Assembly (NCBI GenBank): GCA_900696525.1
Contig: CAADGL010000011.1
Span: 1-64,000 of the forward strand
Origin: an uncultured Planctomycetota bacterium
GTDB lineage: Bacteria; Planctomycetota; Phycisphaerae; UBA1845; Fen-1342
Length of the DNA: 64,000 bases
Direction: 5' to 3'
Part shown: positions 56,886-64,000 of the stretch, piece by piece
How the letters are laid out: each line of letters starts with the position of its first letter
Numbering within the stretch: position 1 is the stretch's first letter
Notes under the pieces: model-generated
What the model saw: only the letters and a program-made list of their open reading frames with translations
Told to the model about the DNA's origin: nothing
Databases searched by the model: none
Program-made: the position numbers and the translations under genes

Positions 56886-57166
56886 AGGCTATCCGGTTCT
56901 CGGCGGCGCATGCAACCGTCGGCGGGCAGCGCCGAATGTCCCAATCTGGGGCGGATCCGCGGGGGCGCCGGCCGTTGCGGGCACCCGGGCTACTGGCAGG
57001 CCGAGGCGATCGGCCATATTGTGGCACTTGCGGCGATCACGCCGGGACTTAGAATTCCTCCGGCTGCGGGGCTTGGGGCGTCGCCGGGGTCGTTTCCGCC
57101 GGCTGAGGAGTCAAGGCGGGCGACGGAAGGCAGCGCAATGGCGGTAATCTCACCAGGAGTGTGCGC

Positions 57167-58012
57167 GTGAGCACGATGACCAAAGTCTTCATTGTTCTGC
57201 AAGCGGTTCTGACGATCGCCGTGTCGAGCCTGTTCATCGGCTTCGCGGCGCAGACGGAGAACTGGAAGGACCTGGCGACGAAGTATCAGGAGCAGCGGAA
57301 CAACGCGGTGACGCTCCAGCAGGCGCAGCAGGCGAGCCTGCAATCGGCGCTGGCGTTGGGCGAGGACCGCGCCCGCCGGCTGGCGGATGAGCTGCTGGCG
57401 GCGCGGCGCGAGGGCGTCGCGCTCAAGGACGAGCTGGCCCGCGCCCGCACCGAGCGCATGCAGGCGGTGAACGAGAAGCTCGCGGCCGAAGCCGGCCGGA
57501 CGAAGCTCCAGGAAATCCTCGACGTTCAGACGGGCGAGCTGAAAGCCGCGCAGAAAGAGAACCAGACGCTGCTGGCCCAGAACATCGACCTCCAGTCGCG
57601 CAACAGCCGGGCCAACAGCCGCGTGCTCGAGCTGACCACCAACGTCACCATCCTCACGGACCAGGTCCGCAACATGCAGGAGCGCCTCACCGCCTGCGAG
57701 CGCCGCGTCGCCGGCGCCGCCGCCGAGATGCCCGCCGGCGTGGTCGGCGAGGCGGTGGCGGTGGCCCCGTCGGTGCGGGGGGAGATCCGGGCCCAGGTCG
57801 TCGAGGTCGTCGGCAACTACGCCAGCCTCAACGTCGGCGAGTCGACCGGCGTGCGGCCGGGCATGGTCTTCTGGGTCTATCGCGAGGGCGGAACCTACGT
57901 AGGGGACATCCAGATCGACAGCGTGCGGCCGAACGAGTGCGGCGGACGCATCGTGCTGCGCGGCGAAGGACAGATCCGCGGCGGCGACCGTGCTGTTTGC
58001 GACGCGCGCTGA
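57167..58012 (+). CDS. Coiled-coil membrane-anchored protein of unknown function
   Basis: A 281-residue protein starting at the GTG 7 nt after AGGAG (57155-57159). A single N-terminal transmembrane helix (FIVLQAVLTIAVSSLFIGFAA) is followed by about 150 residues of heptad-rich coiled coil (KLQEILDVQTGELKAAQKENQ) and a C-terminal beta-rich domain (VVEVVGNYASLNVGESTGVRPG). The last part resembles the FlgT-C/SH3-like or MreC-like beta barrel in pattern. The gene precedes a small membrane protein and mreB-mreC, suggesting a cell-shape or envelope role, but this is inference. Confidence 0.72.
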   Translation: MSTMTKVFIVLQAVLTIAVSSLFIGFAAQTENWKDLATKYQEQRNNAVTLQQAQQASLQSALALGEDRARRLADELLAARREGVALKDELARARTERMQAVNEKLAAEAGRTKLQEILDVQTGELKAAQKENQTLLAQNIDLQSRNSRANSRVLELTTNVTILTDQVRNMQERLTACERRVAGAAAEMPAGVVGEAVAVAPSVRGEIRAQVVEVVGNYASLNVGESTGVRPGMVFWVYREGGTYVGDIQIDSVRPNECGGRIVLRGEGQIRGGDRAVCDAR

Positions 58013-58039
58013 GCGGGACGCAGGACGAAGGAGAAGGCG

Positions 58040-58210
58040 ATGAGCAGGCTTCCGAGCGGACCGATCTCCGGCCAGCGCCCCGCCGGCGAATCTGACATCT
58101 ACACGGTCCTGGCGCTGATCGGGACGATCAGCATCCTGGTGGCGACGATCTACGTCGGCTACATGGCCCAGACGCTCTACGGGACGCTGATTCCACCTGG
58201 GGGGAGTTGA
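58040..58210 (+). CDS. 56-residue single-helix membrane protein
   Basis: A small gene easily missed. AAGGAG lies 6 nt before the ATG at 58040, and codon use is like its neighbours. The product has a polar N-terminus (MSRLPSGPISGQRPAGESD) and one hydrophobic helix (TVLALIGTISILVATIYVGYM), ending LIPPGGS. It sits 27 nt after the coiled-coil gene and 94 nt before mreB, so it is probably co-transcribed with both. Function unknown; perhaps a small partner of the elongasome. Confidence 0.65.
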   Translation: MSRLPSGPISGQRPAGESDIYTVLALIGTISILVATIYVGYMAQTLYGTLIPPGGS

Positions 58211-58304
58211 CGCCCGTTTCGCGGACCGCGGCCCCCGGCTGGACGCGGCTGATCGCAGGCACCTCCGCTGACCAGGCCGGCCAACCCAGGGATGGGAGCG
58301 ACTC

Positions 58305-59363
58305 GTGTTCTTGCGGCGTCTGACAGGGCTGTTCAGCGTCGACATGGGTATCGACCTGGGCACGTGCAACACCCTCGTGTGCGTCAAGGGTGAAGGCATC
58401 GTGCTCAATGAGCCCAGCGTGGTGGCCGTCCGCAAGGGCACGAACCAGGTCCTCGACACCGAGCATGGCAAGGCGGTCGGCCTCGTGGCCAAGGAGATGC
58501 TCGGCCGCACGCCGGGCAGCATCACCGCCATCCGTCCGCTCAAGGACGGCGTGATCGCCGACTTCGACATCACCGAGGCGATGCTCGGCTACTTCATCAA
58601 GAAGGTGCATGGACATCGCGGCCTGGCTCATCCGCGCGTCGTCATCGCCATCCCGTCCGGCATCACCGCCGTCGAGAAGCGCGCCGTCTACAACTCCGCC
58701 GAGCGCGCCGGCGCTCGCCGCGTCTTCCTCGTGCCCGAGCCGAAGGCGGCCGCCATCGGCGCCAAGCTGCCGATCTTCGACGCCACGGCCTCGATGATCG
58801 TCGACATCGGTGGCGGCACGACCGAGGTTGCGGTGATGAGCCTGGCCGACATCGCCATCTGCACGTCGCTGCGCGTCGCGGGCGACGACATGGACGAGGC
58901 GATCGTCAACTACATGAAGCGCACCTACAACCTGATGATCGGCCCGCAGACGGCCGAGAACATCAAGCTGCGGATCGGGTCGGCTGCTCCGACGAACCAG
59001 GAAGAGTCGATGGAGGTCAAGGGCCGCGACATGATCAGCGGTCTGCCGCGCCGCGCCGCGCTCAAGAGCGAAGAGGTGCGCGAGGCGCTCAAGGAGCCGG
59101 TCGGCGCCATCGTCGAGGCCGTGCTGCGCACCCTCGAGCAGCTCGAGCCCGAGCTGGCCGCCGACCTCGTCGACAACGGCGTGCATCTCGCGGGCGGCGG
59201 CGCGCTGCTGCGCGGGCTCGACCAGGTCCTCGCCAAGGCCACCGGCCTCGACGTGCGCATCGTCGAGGACCCGCTCACCTGCGTCGCCCGCGGCACCAGC
59301 GAGTATCTCGACTACCTCGACGACTGGCACTCCACCCTCGAGTCCGATGAGGATGAGTATTGA
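58305..59363 (+). CDS. mreB: Rod-shape actin homologue MreB
   Basis: A 352-residue actin-fold protein. The phosphate-1 motif SVDMGIDLGTCNTLV, the phosphate-2 motif SMIVDIGGGTTEVAVMSL, and the adenosine motif HLAGGGALLRGLD are intact. GGGAG stands before the GTG at 58305. It polymerises under the inner membrane and guides lateral wall synthesis, which fits a rod or peanut-shaped cell. Planctomycetes differ in whether they keep mreB; here it is complete and followed by mreC. Confidence 0.96.
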   Translation: MFLRRLTGLFSVDMGIDLGTCNTLVCVKGEGIVLNEPSVVAVRKGTNQVLDTEHGKAVGLVAKEMLGRTPGSITAIRPLKDGVIADFDITEAMLGYFIKKVHGHRGLAHPRVVIAIPSGITAVEKRAVYNSAERAGARRVFLVPEPKAAAIGAKLPIFDATASMIVDIGGGTTEVAVMSLADIAICTSLRVAGDDMDEAIVNYMKRTYNLMIGPQTAENIKLRIGSAAPTNQEESMEVKGRDMISGLPRRAALKSEEVREALKEPVGAIVEAVLRTLEQLEPELAADLVDNGVHLAGGGALLRGLDQVLAKATGLDVRIVEDPLTCVARGTSEYLDYLDDWHSTLESDEDEY

Positions 59364-59441
59364 GCGGAGCACGCCCTTGGTGACGGCCTCCACCAGCTCC
59401 ACAAGCCCCAGCCCGCTCGGCCCCCCTCCCCGGCCCCAGGC

Positions 59442-60329
59442 ATGAGATCCCGCGGACGCCGACCGCGCCGGGCCCTGGCTTTCGCCGTCCTGATGGCGGC
59501 CTCCGCCCTGCTCTCGCTGCTCCCGCCCGCTTGGACGCGCTGGGCCTCCGCGATCCTCCAGCCCGTCGCCTGGCTGCAACACCTGGCCGCTGCCGCCACG
59601 CGCTCCGCCGCCCGCCACTGGGACGAACGCAGCGGCGCCGCCGAGGTCCTGCGCCTGCGCGAGGAGAACGAGGCCCTCCGCCGGCAGCTCCTTCACGCCG
59701 CCGTGCTGCTCGACAACCTCGGCCAGCAGTTGGAGGCCGCCGCGTTTCTCGGCGGCGCCGATCGCCAGATCGTCCCCGCGCGCGTCATCGCCGCCGACGC
59801 GCGCCGGGGGCGCAGCACGCTGCGCCTGTCGCGCGGCCGCGCCGCCGGCATCGCTGTGGGCGACTGGGTCGCGGCCGCCGGCATCGAGACGCCCGACGAG
59901 CCCGCCGCGGCGCGGCTCATGCGCTGCTGGCTCATCGGCCAGGTCAGCGAAGCCGCGCCGTACGTCAGCACGGTGCGGCTGCTCAGCGACCGCGGCGTAT
60001 CGCGGGTGCGCGTGCGCCTGGCGCGGCCGACCGCGGCTGGCGGGTGGGAGCGTTCGCCGGTGGAGGCCTTGCTGTACGGACTGGGGGACGGGCGAATGGA
60101 GATCCGCGAGGCGCCGCTCGACTTCGTGTCCGAGGGCTTCTTCGCGGTGCTCGGCCCGGACCTGGGGCAGCCGCCGCTGGCGCTGACGGTCGGTCGCGCC
60201 GTGCGCTCCGAGCCCGTGCCCAGCGCCCCGCTGTTCCACAACATCGAGGTGCGCGCCTGGCAGACGCCCGACGCCATCTCCACGGTGTACGTGCTCACGC
60301 AGCCCGAGCCAGCGCCGGCGGGCCGCTAG
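59442..60329 (+). CDS. mreC: Cell-shape protein MreC
   Basis: A 295-residue bitopic protein. It has an N-terminal membrane helix (AFAVLMAASALLSLL), then a coiled coil (AAEVLRLREENEALRRQLLHA) and the C-terminal double beta-barrel region (PARVIAADARRGRSTLRLSRGRAAGIAVGDWV). It links the MreB filaments to the periplasmic synthesis machinery. The order mreB-mreC with a 78-base gap is standard. No mreD follows. Confidence 0.85.
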   Translation: MRSRGRRPRRALAFAVLMAASALLSLLPPAWTRWASAILQPVAWLQHLAAAATRSAARHWDERSGAAEVLRLREENEALRRQLLHAAVLLDNLGQQLEAAAFLGGADRQIVPARVIAADARRGRSTLRLSRGRAAGIAVGDWVAAAGIETPDEPAAARLMRCWLIGQVSEAAPYVSTVRLLSDRGVSRVRVRLARPTAAGGWERSPVEALLYGLGDGRMEIREAPLDFVSEGFFAVLGPDLGQPPLALTVGRAVRSEPVPSAPLFHNIEVRAWQTPDAISTVYVLTQPEPAPAGR

Positions 60330-60336
60330 CCGTCAC

Positions 60337-61428
<1,092 letters not shown>

Positions 61429-61429
61429 G

Positions 61430-61491
61430 CGCGATTCTCGCCGATGGAAGAGTAGCAGCGTTCCTGCCATCTCTCTTCGGCGAGAATCGCG
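61430..61491. repeat. Perfect 15-bp inverted repeat at the gmd start
   Basis: CGCGATTCTCGCCGA (61430-61444) and TCGGCGAGAATCGCG (61477-61491) are exact inverted copies with a 32-base loop. The element covers the region immediately before the preferred gmd start codon. It could act as a translation-blocking hairpin, an operator, or a small insertion. Confidence 0.55.
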
Positions 61492-61564
61492 GGTCTGCCC
61501 GGCCTTGCGCCCTCCGGAGGGGCGAAGCTTGCGCGAGGCGGTCACGCCCGGCCGAGGCGACCGG

Positions 61565-62998
61565 TCAGAACTGGCTCCACAGGTGCTGGTTCGTGACCTC
61601 GTGGTGGAACTGGATCTCCGGCACCTTCACCAGCCGGCCCAGGTCCTTCGGGCAGCGGTCGGCGGCGGCCTGCTTGACCTCGGCGAACTTGGTCTGCATC
61701 TCCTCGCCGAGCAGCTCAGTGACCCACTTGCTGCTCTTGAAGTCGCGGATGGCGTTGTAGATGTTGTCGGGCAGGAAGCGCGTCCGCGTGCGCCGCTCCT
61801 CGTCGGTCATCTCGACCTTCGGCCCCTCGAAGCCGGTGCGGAACAGCGTGTACACCAGCAGGTACGGGTTCGCGTCGGGGCCGACCGAACGCACCTCGAT
61901 CCGCGCGCTGCGCTCGTTTGCCAGCGGGATCCGCACCATCGCCCCGCGGTTCACCGCGGACGCCTTGATCTGGTTCGGCGCCTCGAAATGAGGATCGAGC
62001 CGCCGGTAGCCGTTGACGCTCGAGTTCAGAATCAGGCAGATGTCGCTGGCGCTGTACAGGATGCGATCGATGAAGTCCCAGCCCATCCGCGACAGGCCGT
62101 CCTGGCCCTTGGCGTCGTAGAACAGGTTCTTCCCGTTCCGCGCCACCGACATGTTCGTGTGCATGCCGCTGCCGTTCACGCCTGTCACCGGCTTCGGCAG
62201 AAAGCTCGCCGTCGTGCCCATCCGCTGCGCCACCTGGCGGCAGATCAGCTTGTAGAGCTGGATCTGATCCGCCGCGATGCACGCCTCCGAATACCCGAAG
62301 TTCATCTCGAACTGCGACGGCGCGACCTCCGGATGGTCCTTCTCGTTCATGAAGCCCATCGCCCGCTGCACCTCCGCCGCCGTGTCGATGAACTGGCGCA
62401 GCGGGTCCTGCGGCAACGAGTGGTAATAGCCGCCCGTGCTGATGAACTCGAACCTGCCCGTCTCGTGATAGCGGCGTTCGGCGTCGCGATGCTGGAACAG
62501 GAAGCCCTCGATCTCCGACGACACGTGGCAGACCGAGCCGTCGCGCTTGAAATGCTCCTCGGTGTACAGCTTGAGCTTCGAGCGAAAGTCCCCGTGATAG
62601 GGCGAGCCGTCGCGATCCTGTACCATGCCGAAGGCGATGACCTTCCCCGGTCCGAATATGTCCGCGGGCAGCCAGTAGAACGCCGGCCAGTCAATGGCCA
62701 GCTTGAGGTCCGACTCCGCCTGCGCGGTGAACCCGCGGATCGACGAGCCATCAAAGGTGAGGTTGTCGGCCGACGCCAGCAGGAACTTCTTGTCATAATC
62801 GAGCATGTGCAGCCGGCCTTCGACGTCTGAAAAGCAGACGGTGACGGCCTTGAGGCGCTTCTCGTCGGTGAGGTACTTGCGGCGTTCTTCCTCAACCTGC
62901 TGGACCGGGGCCCGGGAGACCCGTCTCTCCTTGGCCTGGAGGTTCAACTCTTCCAGCTTGCCGTAAGGGATTTCGAGGAAGTCGCGCAACGGCTCCAT
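61565..62998 (-). CDS. glnA: Glutamine synthetase
   Basis: A 477-residue type I glutamine synthetase. The ATG at 62998 is chosen by GGAGG 5 nt upstream. Present are DGSSIRGF, the ATP-binding [20 protein letters not shown] active-site loop and [10 protein letters not shown], and the C-terminal segment [13 protein letters not shown] where the adenylylation-loop tyrosine would lie. It assimilates ammonium into glutamine. The upstream region contains a sigma70 promoter and an inverted repeat, so nitrogen-responsive repression is possible. Confidence 0.95.
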   Translation of the reverse strand: MEPLRDFLEIPYGKLEELNLQAKERRVSRAPVQQVEEERRKYLTDEKRLKAVTVCFSDVEGRLHMLDYDKKFLLASADNLTFDGSSIRGFTAQAESDLKLAIDWPAFYWLPADIFGPGKVIAFGMVQDRDGSPYHGDFRSKLKLYTEEHFKRDGSVCHVSSEIEGFLFQHRDAERRYHETGRFEFISTGGYYHSLPQDPLRQFIDTAAEVQRAMGFMNEKDHPEVAPSQFEMNFGYSEACIAADQIQLYKLICRQVAQRMGTTASFLPKPVTGVNGSGMHTNMSVARNGKNLFYDAKGQDGLSRMGWDFIDRILYSASDICLILNSSVNGYRRLDPHFEAPNQIKASAVNRGAMVRIPLANERSARIEVRSVGPDANPYLLVYTLFRTGFEGPKVEMTDEERRTRTRFLPDNIYNAIRDFKSSKWVTELLGEEMQTKFAEVKQAAADRCPKDLGRLVKVPEIQFHHEVTNQHLWSQF

Positions 62999-63035
62999 GG
63001 GATCCTCCAAATCGCGTTATCTTTATTCTGTGGCC

Positions 63036-63073
63036 GCTAAGCCTTAATCAGAACGATCTAATAATAACTTAGC
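63036..63073. promoter_or_regulatory. Inverted repeat around the glnA -10 region
   Basis: GCTAAG (63036-63041) and CTTAGC (63068-63073) are exact inverted arms. One lies in the promoter spacer, the other just after the -10 box, so a bound protein could block transcription. Partner unknown. Confidence 0.35.
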
Positions 63074-63088
63074 CATCAATAAAGTCAA
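63061..63088 (-). promoter_or_regulatory. glnA promoter in an AT-rich leader
   Basis: On the minus strand TTGACT (63088-63083), a 16-nt spacer and TATTAT (63066-63061), about 65 nt before the glnA start. The surrounding 100 bases are conspicuously AT-rich in this GC-rich window. Confidence 0.65.
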
Positions 63089-63223
63089 ATACGGCTTGAT
63101 ATTTCATAACCGTGGCCGGTTGTTGCGGCCCCCACCCAGCCGCCGCGCCTTCCCCGTCCGCCCGCGGTACCCTAACATTCCAGGACCATCCGGGCTCGAG
63201 TACAACCCCGAGGGACTGCTAGA

Positions 63224-63604
63224 ATGCGACCAGCCGTTATCCGTGCAGACGAGCGCCGCGAAATCGCGACCCCAGAGCGCTGCTGCATCCTCGAACTCGC
63301 CGGCGCCGCCGCCGATCCGAACTTGTCCGTCGCCCGGGCCCGCGTTTCGCCTGGGACTGTCACGGAGTGGCACCAGCTCAGCGGCGTCGACGAGCGCTAC
63401 CTGGTGGTCCGCGGCGCCGGCAGAGCCGAAGTCGCCGGTCTGGCTCCGACGCCCGTCGGCCCAGGCGACCTGGTGCTGATTCCCCGCGATACCCCGCAAC
63501 GCATCGCCAACACCGGCCGCGACGACCTCGTCTTCTACTGCCTGTGCACGCCAGCGTTCCGCCCCGAGTGCTACGTCGCGCGTCACGACCTGGACCGCGA
63601 CTGA
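63224..63604 (+). CDS. Small cupin-domain protein
   Basis: A 126-residue single-domain cupin. Motif 1 is seen as PGTVTEWHQLSGVDERYLVVRGAGRAEVAG (split: one metal-binding histidine in EWHQL, glutamate in DERYLVV) and motif 2 as VGPGDLVLIPRDTPQRIANTG, where the usual final histidine is replaced by Gln in TPQRI. Metal binding may therefore be altered. The ATG overlaps a CTAGAATG sequence; no ribosome binding site is clear. No neighbour suggests a substrate. Confidence 0.75.
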   Translation: MRPAVIRADERREIATPERCCILELAGAAADPNLSVARARVSPGTVTEWHQLSGVDERYLVVRGAGRAEVAGLAPTPVGPGDLVLIPRDTPQRIANTGRDDLVFYCLCTPAFRPECYVARHDLDRD

Positions 63605-63730
63605 GCCGCCCTCGTCCGGCTCACGCGCTGCGGGCGCAGCCGCCCTCTCCCGTGTACGATTCGGGCACTCGCGGCATCGGCGCCGGCGCGTCCCGGCTGC
63701 TTGGCCGCGGCCTTACCTGGGAGAGCGATC

Positions 63731-64000
63731 ATGAAACTCGGCGTGATGGCGGCGGGCCTCGGCGGGATGGGCTGGGAGAAGGCGCTGGACTACTGCAAGC
63801 AGGTCGGTCTCGACGCGATCGAGCTGCCCGTCGGCGCCTATCCCGGCAAGCCGTTCTTTGAGCCCGAGGCGGTTCTGAAAGACTCGAAGGCCCAGCAGAA
63901 GATCAAGGACGACGTCGCACGCCGCGGCTTGCAGATCATCGGCCTGGCGGTGCATGGCAACCCCGTCAGCCCCGACCCGGCCATCCGCGAGCCGCATCTG
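63731..64000 (+). CDS. Sugar phosphate isomerase/epimerase family protein, 3' end outside window
   Basis: The first 90 residues of a xylose-isomerase-like TIM-barrel protein. KLGVMAAGLGGMGWEKALDYCKQVGLDAIELPVG and GLQIIGLAVHGNP are the first two beta-alpha units of this family, with the typical histidine in LAVHGN. GGGAG precedes the ATG. The substrate cannot be named from this fragment. Confidence 0.82.
   Translation, partial: MKLGVMAAGLGGMGWEKALDYCKQVGLDAIELPVGAYPGKPFFEPEAVLKDSKAQQKIKDDVARRGLQIIGLAVHGNPVSPDPAIREPHL

Overview
The window looks like a high-GC planctomycete chromosome, probably Phycisphaerae-like. The evidence is an ECF sigma factor overlapping a Ser/Thr kinase, dockerin-type repeats and chordin-type (CHRD) domains in a giant RHS protein, a PKD-rich secreted metalloprotease with a Cys-containing C-terminal anchor, and short interspersed repeats whose spurious translation reads LPHGRGS. 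No rRNA genes, CRISPR arrays or intact transposases were seen. There is one tRNA, tRNA-Glu.

Layout. Bases 1-7.3 kb are a defence-island remnant: the end of a type I HsdM methylase without a specificity gene beside it, an AAA ATPase plus subtilisin-like protease pair resembling IetAS, a strong promoter with a structured leader, two genes I cannot name, and a wrecked tyrosine recombinase with an HTH remnant. From 7.4 to 10.2 kb lies a molybdate/tungstate-type ABC transporter. At 10.4-11.9 kb are pyrR-pyrB. At 11.9-16.4 kb are a secreted matrixin-PKD protein, a low-complexity membrane protein and folE. At 16.5-21.2 kb is a leftward TroABCD-type metal transporter in which both permeases carry a C-terminal DtxR/MntR-like repressor domain, comparable to chlamydial YtgCR. 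Then follow a membrane protein, a PAS/HD-GYP protein, nifJ, a dihydroorotate dehydrogenase-like gene, ald and two lipoprotein/receiver-like genes (21.5-31.4 kb).

At 31.5-39.2 kb there are an orphan intrinsic terminator, two copies of one MITE-like element in opposite orientation, rpsU, a 2168-residue CHRD-RHS-dockerin protein and tRNA-Glu. At 39.4-49 kb are a CCA-adding/poly(A) polymerase family gene, a MarR operon, gatC, rpmB, an enoyl-CoA hydratase, a BamD-like/LptE-like/FtsH run and an eight-heme cytochrome. At 49.3-53.5 kb are a CII-like HTH protein, a DUF962-type protein and the sigma-kinase pair. At 53.5-64 kb are phoH-pgpH, a coiled-coil protein, a 56-residue membrane protein, mreB-mreC, gmd, glnA, a cupin and the start of a sugar-isomerase family gene.

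How it works together. Most genes are housekeeping: pyrimidine synthesis, envelope quality control and shape (FtsH, MreBC, LptE), second-messenger turnover (PgpH, HD-GYP) and central carbon/nitrogen metabolism (PFOR, Ald, GlnA). The accessory interest is in four places: the left defence remnant, the permease-repressor fusions, the MITE/REP-like repeats, and the RHS protein. Several genes lack a Shine-Dalgarno sequence and instead have a -10-like hexamer 6-8 nt before the start codon, which suggests leaderless transcription.
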